A DNA stretch of 64,000 bases from Streptomyces echinatus (GTDB lineage Bacteria; Actinomycetota; Actinomycetes; Streptomycetales; Streptomycetaceae). Positions 1 to 8,499 of the stretch are shown piece after piece. The stretch is taken from positions 496,001-560,000 of the forward strand of contig NZ_JACHJK010000004.1 in assembly GCF_014203595.1 (NCBI RefSeq), given 5' to 3'. The notes beneath the pieces are model-generated. The model saw only the letters and a program-made list of their open reading frames with translations. It was not told the origin of the DNA and ran no database searches. Every line of letters begins with the position of its first letter. Position 1 is the stretch's first letter. The translations under genes were made by a program, and so were the position numbers.

Positions 1-1480
1 ACATGCCCAGCGACGAGGGGAGGGAGACCTCCAGGCGCTTGCCGCCGACCTCGACGACGACCGTCTCGCGGCCGAGCTCCTCCTCCGCCTCGGCGTCGGC
101 CGGGGCGGCGAACGGCTTGATCTCGTTGACGAACTCGGTCTCGATCCAGCGGGTGTGGACCTTGAAGGGCTCCTGCGAGCCGGTCAGCTCCGGGGCGAAC
201 GCCGGGTCCCTGACGACCACGCGGTGGAACGGGATCGCGGTGGCCATGCCCTCGACCTGGAACTCGTCCAGGGCGCGCGCGGCCCGCTGCAGGGCCTCCT
301 CGCGGGTGCGGCCGGTCACGATCAGCTTGGCGAGCAGCGAGTCCCAGGCCGGGCCGATGACCGAGCCGGACTCCACGCCCGCGTCCAGGCGGACGCCGGG
401 GCCGGACGGCGCGTCGAACCGGGTGACCGTGCCGGGGGCCGGCAGGAAGTTGCGGCCCGGGTCCTCGCCGTTGATGCGGAACTCGAACGAGTGTCCGCGC
501 AGCTCCGGGTCGCCGTAACCCAGCTCCTCGCCGTCGGCGATCCGGAACATCTCGCGGACCAGGTCGATGCCGGCGACCTCCTCGGTCACCGGGTGCTCGA
601 CCTGGAGGCGGGTGTTGACCTCCAGGAAGGAGATCGTGCCGTCCTGGCCGACCAGGAACTCACAGGTGCCGGCGCCCTCGTAGCCGGCCTCCTTCAGGAT
701 GGCCTTCGAGGCGCGGTACAGCTCGGCGACCTGCTCCTCGGAGAGGAACGGCGCCGGAGCCTCCTCCACCAGCTTCTGGTGGCGGCGCTGCAGCGAGCAG
801 TCACGGGTGGACACGACGACCACGTTGCCGTGCTTGTCGGCCAGGCACTGCGTCTCCACGTGACGCGGGCGGTCCAGGTACCGCTCCACGAAGCACTCGC
901 CGCGGCCGAAGGCGGCGACGGCCTCACGGACGGCCGACTCGTACAGCTCCGGGACCTCTTCGAGGGTGCGGGCGACCTTCAGGCCACGGCCGCCACCGCC
1001 GAAGGCGGCCTTGATGGCGATCGGCAGACCGTGTTCCTCGGCGAACGCCACGACCTCGTCGGCGCCGCTCACCGGGTCGGGCGTGCCGGCCACCAGGGGG
1101 GCGCCGGCGCGCTGGGCGATGTGCCGGGCGGCGACCTTGTCGCCGAGGTCGCGGATGGCCTGCGGGGGCGGGCCGATCCAGATCAGGCCGGCGTCGAGGA
1201 CCGCCTGGGCGAACTCGGCGTTCTCCGAGAGAAATCCGTAACCCGGATGGACGGCGTCCGCGCCGGACTCGCGGGCTGCGTTGAGGATCTTGTCGATCAT
1301 CAGGTAGCTGGTGGCCGGGGTGTCACCGCCCAGGGCGAACGCCTCATCCGCGGCGCGGACATGCAGAGCGTCCCGGTCCGGGTCCGCGTAGACGGCCACG
1401 CTCGCGATCCCGGCGTCCCGGCAGGCCCGGGCCACGCGGACAGCGATTTCGCCACGGTTGGCGATGAGCACCTTGCGCAC
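1..1480 (-). CDS. accA2: Acyl-CoA carboxylase alpha subunit (biotin carboxylase part), 3' end cut by the window
   Basis: Carboxylates biotin with ATP and bicarbonate to feed acetyl/propionyl-CoA carboxylase beta subunits. The frame starts at a GTG (1478-1480) with [16 protein letters not shown], the standard N-terminus of this family. It continues through the ATP-grasp glycine-rich loop FGGGGRGLK (residues 160-168), the [11 protein letters not shown] segment and [10 protein letters not shown]. About 493 residues are visible. Full-length Streptomyces alpha subunits are near 590 residues, so the C-terminal biotinyl domain lies to the left of base 1 and cannot be inspected. It is on the same strand as maf, accE and pccB but is separated from them by a convergent membrane-protein gene, so it has its own promoter. 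The assignment to AccA2 rather than AccA1 rests on the neighbourhood and is an inference. Confidence 0.93.
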   Translation of the reverse strand, partial: MRKVLIANRGEIAVRVARACRDAGIASVAVYADPDRDALHVRAADEAFALGGDTPATSYLMIDKILNAARESGADAVHPGYGFLSENAEFAQAVLDAGLIWIGPPPQAIRDLGDKVAARHIAQRAGAPLVAGTPDPVSGADEVVAFAEEHGLPIAIKAAFGGGGRGLKVARTLEEVPELYESAVREAVAAFGRGECFVERYLDRPRHVETQCLADKHGNVVVVSTRDCSLQRRHQKLVEEAPAPFLSEEQVAELYRASKAILKEAGYEGAGTCEFLVGQDGTISFLEVNTRLQVEHPVTEEVAGIDLVREMFRIADGEELGYGDPELRGHSFEFRINGEDPGRNFLPAPGTVTRFDAPSGPGVRLDAGVESGSVIGPAWDSLLAKLIVTGRTREEALQRAARALDEFQVEGMATAIPFHRVVVRDPAFAPELTGSQEPFKVHTRWIETEFVNEIKPFAAPADAEAEEELGRETVVVEVGGKRLEVSLPSSLGM

Positions 1481-1844
1481 GATTGAGGCTCCCTCCTTGA
1501 AACAAGCCGAGTTTAGGGACTGCCGACACGGCACTTCGACCCGTCCCCTGTGGTGAGCTTGCCCACACGGAGCGTGATGCGAGGCGCGCTCGACCCGCGA
1601 AAGCCCATGTCGCACCTCGGTACGCAGGACTCCTGCGGAAAACCCTAGCCCTCCCATGTGGCCAAGGTCTCTGTGAGGGCGTGCTGCGGCCCACTCTGAT
1701 TCTTTGTCGAGTCCCTACGAATGGCCCAATGATTCTTTGCTGCCGCCCGAACCCTTGTCCCTGGGTTTACCCGTTAGTAGCGTTCGCGCTGTCTCGAACG
1801 TACCTGAGGTAACAGGCTGCTGGCGTGAGAGTGGGTGGGAACCG
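1481..1844. promoter_or_regulatory. Intergenic region between accA2 and the divergent membrane-protein gene
   Basis: This 364-base stretch should hold the promoters of both divergent genes. The only clear structure is a 9-base direct repeat, GATTCTTTG, at 1698-1706 and 1731-1739 (33-base period). The membrane-protein frame stays open leftward to 1704, but that part lacks family-like sequence, so I treat it as leader. No sigma-70 promoter can be called with confidence. Confidence 0.35.
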
Positions 1845-2426
1845 GTGGTGCGCAGACCGGTGGCATGGGTCCTGGCGGTCGTCCTCCTGGCGGAGGCCGT
1901 CTTCATCGCCGCGCTGAACTGGCTCCTCGGAGTGGTCGTCGACCGCCAGGACATGTCCCTGGCCGGCCTCGACCCGGACGTCATGGCGACGTCGTCGAAG
2001 GCCGGCGGTGTGATCTTCGGTCTCTACTTCGCGTTCTGCGCGCTGGTGGCCGTGCTCGTCGCGATACGCGACCGCGCCCCGGCCGGCTTCGGGCGTGTCC
2101 TGCTGATCAGCGCGGCCGTGGTGCACGGCCTGCTGGGCGCGGTCGCCTGGGGCCTGGTGGGCTGGACGGCGTTCGGGTTCATGGTCGTCGTCCTGGGGCT
2201 CATAGTCCTGCTCCTGATGACGTACGACCGTGCGGGCGGCCCGGAGGGCGCCGTCGGCGGCGCGCCGGGGCGGGGGGAGGACCCGGCCGCACGGGCGGAG
2301 CCGGAGGCGGCCCCCGCCGGCGCGGGTGCGCCGGCGAGCCGTACGGGCGAGCCGCGGGACGGGGACGACGGCCCGCAGGACTCCGTCCCGGCGCAGGTCA
2401 GCGCTCCGGTGTCCACAACTCCGTGA
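1845..2426 (+). CDS. Small polytopic membrane protein with an acidic/Ala-Gly-rich tail
   Basis: A 193-residue protein starting at GTG 1845 (a second GTG follows at 1848). It shows about four hydrophobic segments (roughly residues 8-29, 54-74, 84-103 and 106-126) and then a hydrophilic tail of about 65 residues rich in Gly, Ala, Pro and Glu. No catalytic motif is seen. A start at TTG 1704 is possible, but the added residues are not membrane-protein-like and would occupy the promoter region. Its 3' end overlaps the 3' end of the convergent maf gene by 29 bases. I do not recognise a function. The position between accA2 and maf is conserved in Streptomyces as I remember it. Confidence 0.75.
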   Translation: MVRRPVAWVLAVVLLAEAVFIAALNWLLGVVVDRQDMSLAGLDPDVMATSSKAGGVIFGLYFAFCALVAVLVAIRDRAPAGFGRVLLISAAVVHGLLGAVAWGLVGWTAFGFMVVVLGLIVLLLMTYDRAGGPEGAVGGAPGRGEDPAARAEPEAAPAGAGAPASRTGEPRDGDDGPQDSVPAQVSAPVSTTP

Positions 2427-3015
2427 TGGCGACGCCGAGTTCGGCGAGGAGCTTGCGGATCAGGGGCAGGCTGATGCCGATCACATTGCCGTGGTCGCCC
2501 TCGATGCCCTCGATGAACGGCGCCGAACGGCCGTCCAGGGTGAAGGCGCCGGCGACTTGGAGGGGCTCGCCGGAGGCCACGTAGGCGGCGATCTCGGCGT
2601 CGCTCGGATCGCCGAACCGGACGACGGTGGAGGCGGTCGCCGACACGTACCGCTTGGCCTCCGTGTCCCACACGCAGTGCCCCGTCTGGAGCACTCCGGC
2701 CCGCCCGCGCATGCTCTTCCAGCGGCCGGTGGCCTCCTCGGCGTCGGCCGGCTTGCCGAGCGCGTGCCCGTCCAGCTCCAGCACCGAGTCGCAGCCGATC
2801 ACCAGGGCACCCTGCACCTCCGGCTTCGCCGCCACGACCGACGCCTTGGCCTCGGCCAGGGCGAGTGCCAGCTCGGCCGGGGTGGGTGCGGTGACGGCGT
2901 CCTCGTCGACGCCGCTCACGATCACCTCGGGGGCGAGACCGGCCTGCCGGAGCAGGCCCAGCCGGGCGGGGGACTGGGAGGCGAGCACGAGTCGCCTGCG
3001 GCGCTTAGCGGTCAT
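2398..3015 (-). CDS. maf: Maf-family nucleoside triphosphate pyrophosphatase
   Basis: Hydrolyses non-canonical or modified nucleoside triphosphates to monophosphates as a house-cleaning enzyme in the cytoplasm. The 205-residue protein has the Maf N-terminal signature [14 protein letters not shown], the acidic metal/base loop [10 protein letters not shown], and the C-terminal [13 protein letters not shown] segment with the usual hydrophobic end. Length and motifs are complete. It is last in an apparent operon pccB-accE-42-aa protein-maf on the minus strand, starting 32 bases after the stop of the 42-aa gene. Whether it acts on dTTP/UTP-type or modified substrates cannot be read from the sequence. 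Confidence 0.92.
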   Translation of the reverse strand: MTAKRRRRLVLASQSPARLGLLRQAGLAPEVIVSGVDEDAVTAPTPAELALALAEAKASVVAAKPEVQGALVIGCDSVLELDGHALGKPADAEEATGRWKSMRGRAGVLQTGHCVWDTEAKRYVSATASTVVRFGDPSDAEIAAYVASGEPLQVAGAFTLDGRSAPFIEGIEGDHGNVIGISLPLIRKLLAELGVAITELWTPER

Positions 3016-3047
3016 GCGGTCAGGTTAGTCACGTGAGGCCGTCCGGC

Positions 3048-3176
3048 TCACCTCAGACCGATCACGATCATCACCAGGACCATGGCCAGGGCCATGAGGA
3101 TGCCGAGCCGCCGAAGCATGTCGTGCGCGTCGCGCAGTTCCTTCGGCGGCTCGTTCTCCGGGTCTGACCACAGCAT
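3048..3176 (-). CDS. 42-residue single-pass membrane protein in the pccB-maf operon
   Basis: A short frame starting at ATG 3176 behind a GGGGG-type ribosome binding site and ending in TGA at 3048. The protein starts MLWSDPENEPPKEL, carries an amphipathic RDAHDMLRRLG stretch, and ends in one strongly hydrophobic helix (residues about 26-41). It sits between accE and maf with all genes on the minus strand, so it is probably co-transcribed with the acyl-CoA carboxylase genes. Codon third positions are mostly G or C, as in the neighbours. The function is unknown. It could be a membrane tether or simply a conserved micro-protein. Confidence 0.7.
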   Translation of the reverse strand: MLWSDPENEPPKELRDAHDMLRRLGILMALAMVLVMIVIGLR

Positions 3177-3280
3177 GCCCCCAGCCTGCGGCCTCGGCGG
3201 GGCGGGGCGCCTGAGTAGAGCTACTCAGATCGGCGCCCCGTCCGTCCTTCCGCGCCCCCAGGAGGCCGGGCGGGCTGAGG

Positions 3281-3490
3281 TCAGGCCGGCCAGTAGGTGC
3301 GGGTCCACGACGCGGGGCCCGGCTTGGGTACCCGCGCGGACGCGATCCGGGACGGGTCGGACCACGCGTCCCTCGGGCCGTCCGCGCCGGACGGCTCGGC
3401 TGCTGCCGCCGCGGCGCGGGCGCGGACCACCGCCAGTGCGGCGGCCAGCTCCTCCGGGGTCGGGTTGCCTCGTACGACCTTGATGTTCAT
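3281..3490 (-). CDS. accE: Acyl-CoA carboxylase epsilon subunit
   Basis: A 69-residue protein of the AccE/PccE type that binds the beta subunit and stimulates alpha-beta acyl-CoA carboxylase assembly in actinomycetes. Visible features are the N-terminal NIKVVRGNPTPEELAAALAV, an Ala-rich helix, a Gly/Ser/Pro linker and the C-terminal motif with conserved tryptophans (DAWSDPSR and SWTRTYWPA). It starts 24 bases downstream of the pccB stop on the same strand, the classical arrangement for this regulatory subunit. Because it is so short, identification relies on the N- and C-terminal motifs plus gene order. Confidence 0.9.
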   Translation of the reverse strand: MNIKVVRGNPTPEELAAALAVVRARAAAAAAEPSGADGPRDAWSDPSRIASARVPKPGPASWTRTYWPA

Positions 3491-3514
3491 GACCGCTCCC
3501 AGGGTCCGCGGGGC

Positions 3515-5128
3515 CTAGAGGGGGATGTTGCCGTGCTTCTTCGGGGGCAGGGACTCCCGCTTGGTGCGCAGCTGGCGCAGCCCGCGGACGACGTGCGCGC
3601 GGGTGTCGGACGGCATGATCACCGCGTCGACGTAGCCGCGCTCGGCCGCGACGTAGGGGTTGAGGAGGGTGTCCTCGTACTCCCGGATGAGCCGTGCCCG
3701 CACCGCCTCCATGTCCTCACCGTTCGCCTCCGCCTCGGCGATGGTGCGGCGGTGCAGGATGTTGACCGCGCCCTGGGCGCCCATGACGGCGATCTGGGCG
3801 GTGGGCCACGCCAGGTTGAGGTCGGCGCCCAAATGCTTGGAACCCATGACGTCGTAGGCGCCGCCGAAGGCCTTGCGGGTGATCACGGTGATCAGCGGGA
3901 CGGTGGCCTCGGCGTAGGCGAAGATCAGCTTGGCGCCGCGCCGGATGATGCCCTCGTGCTCCTGCCCGACGCCGGGCAGGAAGCCGGGCACGTCCACGAA
4001 GGTCAGCACCGGGATGTTGAAGGCGTCGCAGGTGCGCACGAAGCGGGCGGCCTTCTCGGAGGCGTCGATGTCGAGGCAGCCGGCGAACTGCATCGGCTGG
4101 TTGGCGACGACACCGACCGGGTGGCCCTCGACCCGTCCGAAGCCGGTGAGGATGTTCGGCGCGAACAGGGCCTGCGTCTCGAAGAACTCGGCGTCGTCCA
4201 GGACGTGTTCGATCACCGTGTGCATGTCGTACGGCTGGTTCGCGCTGTCCGGGACGAGCGTGTCCAGCTCGCGGTCCTCGTCGTTGACGGCGAGGTCCGC
4301 CTCCTCCGCGAAGACCGGGGGCTCGGAGAGGTTGTTGGACGGCAGGTACGACAGCAGCTGCTTGACGTACTCGATGGCGTCCTTCTCGTCACCGGACATG
4401 TGGTGGGCCACGCCGGAGGTGGCGTTGTGGGTGCGGGCGCCGCCCAGCTCCTCGAAGCCGACGTCCTCGCCGGTGACCGTCTTGATGACGTCGGGGCCGG
4501 TGATGAACATGTGCGAGGTCTGGTCGACCATGACCGTGAAGTCGGTGATGGCCGGGGAGTAGACCGCGCCGCCGGCGCAGGGGCCGACGACCAGGCTGAT
4601 CTGCGGGATCACGCCGGAGGCGTGGGTGTTGCGGCGGAAGATCTCGCCGTAGGCGCCGAGGGAGGCCACGCCCTCCTGGATGCGGGCGCCGCCGGAGTCG
4701 TTGATGCCGATGACGGGGCAGCCGGTTTTCAGCGCGAAGTCCATGACCTTGACGATCTTCTGGCCGTAGACCTCGCCGAGGGCTCCGCCGAAGACCGTGA
4801 AGTCCTGCGAGAAGACGGCGACCGGGCGGCCGTCCACCGTGCCGTAGCCGGTGACGACGCCGTCCCCGTACGGGCGGTTCTTCTCCAGCCCGAAGTTGGT
4901 CGACCGGTGCCGGGCGAACTCGTCCAGCTCGACGAACGAGTCCTCGTCGAGCAGCAGCTCGATCCGCTCACGGGCCGTCAGCTTGCCCTTGGCGTGCTGC
5001 TTTTCGACGGCGCGCTCGGAGCCGGCGTGCGTCGCCTCGTCGATGCGCCGCTGGAGATCCGCGATTTTTCCCGCGGTCGTGTGGATGTCGATCTCGTGGA
5101 TCGCGTGACGCTCTTCCGGCTCGGACAT
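3515..5128 (-). CDS. pccB: Propionyl-CoA carboxylase beta subunit (carboxyltransferase)
   Basis: Transfers carboxyl from biotin to propionyl-CoA (methylmalonyl-CoA supply) in complex with an AccA alpha subunit and AccE. The 537-residue protein has the two crotonase-like halves of the family: the N-half oxyanion segment [14 protein letters not shown] (residues 141-154) and the C-half [16 protein letters not shown] (from 421). Asp426 in that segment aligns with the Asp reported in S. coelicolor PccB (Asp422) to favour propionyl-CoA; acetyl-type AccB proteins carry Ile there. The start ATG 5128 gives the usual [12 protein letters not shown] beginning. It heads the operon with accE and maf and is divergent from birA. 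Confidence 0.94.
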   Translation of the reverse strand: MSEPEERHAIHEIDIHTTAGKIADLQRRIDEATHAGSERAVEKQHAKGKLTARERIELLLDEDSFVELDEFARHRSTNFGLEKNRPYGDGVVTGYGTVDGRPVAVFSQDFTVFGGALGEVYGQKIVKVMDFALKTGCPVIGINDSGGARIQEGVASLGAYGEIFRRNTHASGVIPQISLVVGPCAGGAVYSPAITDFTVMVDQTSHMFITGPDVIKTVTGEDVGFEELGGARTHNATSGVAHHMSGDEKDAIEYVKQLLSYLPSNNLSEPPVFAEEADLAVNDEDRELDTLVPDSANQPYDMHTVIEHVLDDAEFFETQALFAPNILTGFGRVEGHPVGVVANQPMQFAGCLDIDASEKAARFVRTCDAFNIPVLTFVDVPGFLPGVGQEHEGIIRRGAKLIFAYAEATVPLITVITRKAFGGAYDVMGSKHLGADLNLAWPTAQIAVMGAQGAVNILHRRTIAEAEANGEDMEAVRARLIREYEDTLLNPYVAAERGYVDAVIMPSDTRAHVVRGLRQLRTKRESLPPKKHGNIPL

Positions 5129-5238
5129 CGGGATGCGGCTCCCTGCCTGCTCAAAAGGGGGGACGGTTACTCATCCGTAGAGTAGTGGCGGGCCTGCGGA
5201 TCAGCAGTGCGTCGTTTACCACACCTAGGGTGGCTTGC

Positions 5239-6099
5239 ATGACGCCGCAGAATCCATCAGACGACAACCGCTGGTCCGACCTGGACCGTCCGCCCCTGAA
5301 CGCCGCGGCACTGCGGCGCGGGCTGGTCAGGGAGGGGGGCCTGTACCGCGACATCGAGGTGGTGCAGCGGACCGGTTCCACCAACTCCGACCTCGCCGCG
5401 CGGGCTGCCGCCGGGGACGCGGGCGAGGGCGCCGTGCTGGTGGCGGAGGAGCAGACGGCCGGCCGGGGACGGCTGGACCGGCGCTGGTCGGCACCGCCGC
5501 GGTCCGGTCTCTTCTTCTCGGTCCTGCTGCGGCCCACCGAGGTGCCGGTGGACCGCTGGGGCTGGCTGCCGCTGCTGACGGGCGTGGCGGTGGCGACCGG
5601 CCTGGCGCGGGCGGCGGGTGTCGACACGGCGCTGAAGTGGCCCAACGACCTGCTGGTGACCGTGGGCGGGGAGGAGCGCAAGACCGGCGGCATCCTCGCC
5701 GAGCGGGCCGGTGAGGACGGCGTCGTCATCGGCGTCGGCATCAACGTCAGCCTCGGGGCGGACGAGCTTCCGGTACCGCAGGCGGGGTCGCTGGCGCTGG
5801 CCGGCGCGGCCGGCACGGACCGGGATCCGCTGCTGCGGGCGGTGCTGCGGTCGCTGGAGGACTGGTACGGGCGGTGGCGGGCGGCGCTGGGGGACCCCGC
5901 GGCCAGCGGTCTGCAGGAGATGTACACCGCGGGCTGCGCGACCCTCGGCCGGACGGTCCGCGCGGAGCTGCCGGGGGACCGGTCGGTGGTCGGGGAGGCC
6001 GTCGCCCTGGACGGGGACGGCCGGCTGATCATCGCCACGGAGGACGGCGTGCAGGAGCCGGTGGGAGCCGGGGACATCGTGCACCTGCGGCCCGCGTGA
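5239..6099 (+). CDS. birA: Biotin--[acetyl-CoA-carboxylase] ligase, no DNA-binding domain
   Basis: Activates biotin with ATP and attaches it to the lysine of biotinyl carrier domains, here probably the AccA proteins. The 286-residue protein has the biotin-binding loop GRGR (residues 75-78), the RTGSTNSDLA substrate segment, the catalytic KWPNDLLV (133-140) and a C-terminal SH3-like domain. It lacks the N-terminal winged helix of E. coli BirA, so it is a group I, non-repressor ligase. The start at ATG 5239 is preceded 7 bases upstream by TAGGGT (5226-5231), a -10-like hexamer, so the mRNA may be leaderless. It is divergent from pccB, which links the enzyme to its substrate pathway. Confidence 0.94.
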   Translation: MTPQNPSDDNRWSDLDRPPLNAAALRRGLVREGGLYRDIEVVQRTGSTNSDLAARAAAGDAGEGAVLVAEEQTAGRGRLDRRWSAPPRSGLFFSVLLRPTEVPVDRWGWLPLLTGVAVATGLARAAGVDTALKWPNDLLVTVGGEERKTGGILAERAGEDGVVIGVGINVSLGADELPVPQAGSLALAGAAGTDRDPLLRAVLRSLEDWYGRWRAALGDPAASGLQEMYTAGCATLGRTVRAELPGDRSVVGEAVALDGDGRLIIATEDGVQEPVGAGDIVHLRPA

Positions 6100-6148
6100 G
6101 GGAGGCCCGCGGCGCCCGGGCGGCCGAGTGGGGGCCCGCCGTGGGCGG

Positions 6149-6241
6149 CCGCGGCGCCGTCCCGGGTGGGCCGCGGCGCCGTCCCGGAGGCGTCCCCGGG
6201 GGCGCGGGGAAGTGCGCGAGGAGGCGCGGGGAAGTGCGCGA
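6149..6241. repeat. Two consecutive pairs of 22-base-period direct repeats in the birA-cya gap
   Basis: Within the 339-base gap between birA and cya, CCGCGGCGCCGTCCCGG occurs at 6149-6165 and 6171-6187. GGCGCGGGGAAGTGCGCGA occurs at 6201-6219 and 6223-6241. Both pairs have a 22-base period. The second unit resembles the core of an intergenic element seen very often in Streptomyces genomes (GCGCGGGGAACTGCGCGA); another copy is at 22973-23030. A -10-like TAGAGT at 6386-6391 may serve cya. Confidence 0.6.
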
Positions 6242-6438
6242 AGGGCCACGATGAAGACGCGGGCGCGTACGGTGACGAGCCGCTGGAGGGCCCTGGGCCC
6301 GCGGCTCGCCCGGGGCACCAGTGACCGGTGGTGACCAGCGCGCCGTCGGCCCAACCCGGCGGAGTGAGCTGGCGCACACCTGCCGTAGAGTTGAGGCCGG
6401 TCGATACCTGACCGCGGCAGATCGGAAGGGCAGCAGGC

Positions 6439-7563
6439 GTGACCGTCGACGACACGGGCTCCGGCGCGGGCGGGGACGGCCGGGTGGACCCCCACGCCCC
6501 CGACAACGGCGAGGATCCGCTTGCCCTGCGGCTCGAACAGCTCATCCTCGGCGCCGAGCGCCGCTACACCCCTTTCCAGGCCGCCCGCAGCGCCGGCGTC
6601 TCCATGGAGCTGGCCTCCCGGTTCTGGCGGGCCATGGGCTTCGCGGACATCGGCCAGGCCAAGGCCCTCACCGAGGCCGATGTGCTCGCCCTGCGGCGCC
6701 TCGCCGGTCTGGTGGAGGCGGGGCTGCTGAGCGAGGCCATGGCGGTGCAGGTGGCCCGGTCCACCGGGCAGACCACCGCCCGATTGGCGGAATGGCAGAT
6801 GGATTCCTTCCTGGAGGGCCTGACCGAGCCGCCCGAGCCGGGCATGACCCGCACCGAGGTGACGTACCCGATCGTCGAACTGCTCCTGCCCGAGCTGGAG
6901 GAGTTCCTGGTCTACGTCTGGCGCCGCCAGCTGGCCGCCTCGGCCGGCCGTGTCGTGCAGTCCGCCGACGACGAGGAGATGGTCGACCGGCGGCTCGCCG
7001 TCGGCTTCGCCGACCTCGTCGGGTTCACGCGGCTGACCCGCCGGATGGAGGAGGAGGAACTCGGCGAACTGGTCGAGGCCTTCGAGACCACCGCCGCCGA
7101 CCTGGTGGCCGCGCGCGGCGGCCGGCTCATCAAGACCCTCGGCGACGAGGTGCTGTTCGCCGCGGACGACGCCGGTGTCGCCGCCGACATCGCGCTGCGG
7201 CTGGTGGAGACGCTGGCGAACGACGAGACGATGCCCGAGCTCCGGGTCGGCATGGCGTTCGGCACGGTGACCACCCGGATGGGCGACGTCTTCGGTACGA
7301 CCGTCAACCTGGCCTCCCGGCTGACGTCCATAGCGCCCCGGGACGCCGTTCTGGTGGACAGTGCCTTCGCCGAGGAGCTGACCCGCACCGGCGAGGCGCC
7401 CGTCTCGGAGGCGGAGGCGGCGGAGGCCGCGGCGGCTGCCGAGAAGGAGGGCGAGGAGCCGCCGGCGTACCGCTTCGCGCTCCAGCCCATGTGGCAGCGC
7501 CCGGTGCGCGGGCTCGGCGTGGTCGAGCCGTGGCTGCTCGCCCGCCGCGACGGCCGGCCGTAG
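6439..7563 (+). CDS. cya: Class III adenylate cyclase
   Basis: Makes cAMP, which in Streptomyces affects germination, development and antibiotic production. The 374-residue protein starts at GTG 6439. Residues 1 to about 175 form a helical regulatory region like that of mycobacterial Rv1264-type cyclases. The catalytic domain follows, with the metal-binding Asp192 in GFADLVGFTRLT, the base-selecting pair Lys232/Asp236 in RLIKTLGDEVLF, and the transition-state residues Asn290/Arg294 in TVNLASRLT. All key residues for adenylyl cyclase are present, so the enzyme should be active. No membrane segment is apparent, so it is cytosolic. The C-terminal tail after an Ala/Glu stretch is conserved-looking (QPMWQRPVRGLG). 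Confidence 0.92.
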   Translation: MTVDDTGSGAGGDGRVDPHAPDNGEDPLALRLEQLILGAERRYTPFQAARSAGVSMELASRFWRAMGFADIGQAKALTEADVLALRRLAGLVEAGLLSEAMAVQVARSTGQTTARLAEWQMDSFLEGLTEPPEPGMTRTEVTYPIVELLLPELEEFLVYVWRRQLAASAGRVVQSADDEEMVDRRLAVGFADLVGFTRLTRRMEEEELGELVEAFETTAADLVAARGGRLIKTLGDEVLFAADDAGVAADIALRLVETLANDETMPELRVGMAFGTVTTRMGDVFGTTVNLASRLTSIAPRDAVLVDSAFAEELTRTGEAPVSEAEAAEAAAAAEKEGEEPPAYRFALQPMWQRPVRGLGVVEPWLLARRDGRP

Positions 7564-7652
7564 GTCTTTCGCCGGGATCGTCCCGTCCGGATCGGACCGT
7601 GTCGGGGCGCGGCAGGCAGGGCCCGCGAGCCGGCCTGATCCCGACGAAAGAC
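7564..7652. terminator. Long imperfect inverted repeat filling the convergent cya/secreted-protein gap
   Basis: Arms at 7564-7580 (GTCTTTCGCCGGGATCG) and 7636-7652 (TGATCCCGACGAAAGAC) pair over 17 positions with two mismatches around a 55-base loop. The element exactly fills the space between the stop codons of two convergent genes, so a bidirectional terminator or mRNA 3'-end stabiliser is the likely role. Confidence 0.6.
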
Positions 7653-7653
7653 C

Positions 7654-8274
7654 CTAGCCGTCCGTGCCGCCGAGCACGTCCACACACAGCCCGATCACCG
7701 GCACGCACACCCCGCCGTGATCGGGCTTCGGCGTGCCGGGGTCCGGCGTCGGGGTCCGGCTCGGTGCCGGGGCGGGGTCCGGTGTCGCGGGGGCCTGGGG
7801 CGGGGCGGACGCCGTCGGCGTGGGCCGCGGCGGGCCGGCGGGGGTGTCCGGGGCGCCGGTCGGGACGGCCGGCGGGTCGGAGGCCGGTACGGCGGTGTCG
7901 CCGGGCGGTGCCGCGTCCGTGTCCGCCGCCGCGGTGGGGACCGGTGACCCGGTGGACGTCGGCGCGAGACTCCTGCCGCCCATGGCGGAGGTCGCCGAGG
8001 GCAGCGCGGTGGGGGCGGCGACGGTCGCCGCGGTGTTCGCCGGGCCGGCCGCGGCCGCGCCGCCCGGGTCGTGCCGGGACTCGGCCTCCGCCGTGCCGGG
8101 CGCGCCGACCCCCGAGTCCGGTGCGACCCGCACCAGGCTGAGCACGCCCGCGGCCAGGGCCAGACCTCCGGTGGCGAGCAGCACCTTGCGGGGACGGGGC
8201 TTGCGGTGCCGCCCGCGTCGTACGCCGGGCTCGCGTCCCGGCGCCGTACCGGACCGTGCAGGTATCGGTGTCAT
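7654..8274 (-). CDS. Membrane-anchored, Pro/Ala/Thr-rich extracytoplasmic protein of unknown function
   Basis: A 206-residue protein with a short basic cytoplasmic N-terminus (GRHRKPRPRK), one hydrophobic segment (about residues 30-49) and a long low-complexity exterior rich in Pro, Ala, Thr and Ser. It ends in a compact hydrophobic cap with two cysteines, CVPVIGLCVDVLGG. The paired cysteines could form a disulphide outside the cell. The low-complexity part looks like a wall-spanning stalk. It is convergent with cya. No family is recognised; the cap resembles short repeats in some Streptomyces surface proteins only loosely. Confidence 0.72.
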   Translation of the reverse strand: MTPIPARSGTAPGREPGVRRGRHRKPRPRKVLLATGGLALAAGVLSLVRVAPDSGVGAPGTAEAESRHDPGGAAAAGPANTAATVAAPTALPSATSAMGGRSLAPTSTGSPVPTAAADTDAAPPGDTAVPASDPPAVPTGAPDTPAGPPRPTPTASAPPQAPATPDPAPAPSRTPTPDPGTPKPDHGGVCVPVIGLCVDVLGGTDG

Positions 8275-8368
8275 GGGTTCCTCCCCGCCACGCGCCCGGG
8301 GCGCGCCATGGCGGAGCGCACGCTATGCGTTCGTGTGGGCGGTGTGCGGGGAGACGGCCGGGATGTCA

Positions 8369-8438
8369 CTCGAACGGGCGTAGCCCCCCGGGCTTTGCGG
8401 GGATCTCGAACGGGCGTGGCTCCCGGGCTTTCCCGGGG
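8369..8438. repeat. 36-base tandem duplication upstream of the crotonase gene
   Basis: CTCGAACGGGCGTAGC... starting at 8369 and CTCGAACGGGCGTGGC... starting at 8405 are two near-identical 34-base units, each containing a CCCGGGCTTT core. They lie in the divergent 225-base gap between the secreted protein and the crotonase gene. Confidence 0.6.
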
Positions 8439-8472
8439 TCGGGTACGGCTGCGATGATCGGGCCGACAGTGA

Positions 8473-8488
8473 GTTAACCCGCGTTAAC
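8473..8488. promoter_or_regulatory. Paired GTTAAC operator-like sites in front of the crotonase gene
   Basis: The palindromic hexamer GTTAAC occurs at 8473-8478 and 8483-8488, exactly 10 bases (one helical turn) apart, 12 bases before the start codon and just upstream of the GGAGGGTG ribosome binding site. AT-rich palindromes are rare in this DNA, so this is a good candidate binding site for a dimeric repressor. Confidence 0.5.
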
Positions 8489-8499
8489 CGGAGGGTGTC

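Noticed and set aside
155..1486. Long open plus-strand frame across accA2
   Set aside because: It is the mirror of the carboxylase gene. High G/C at third positions keeps antisense frames open; the product is low-complexity Gly/Asp/Val/Leu without any family motif.
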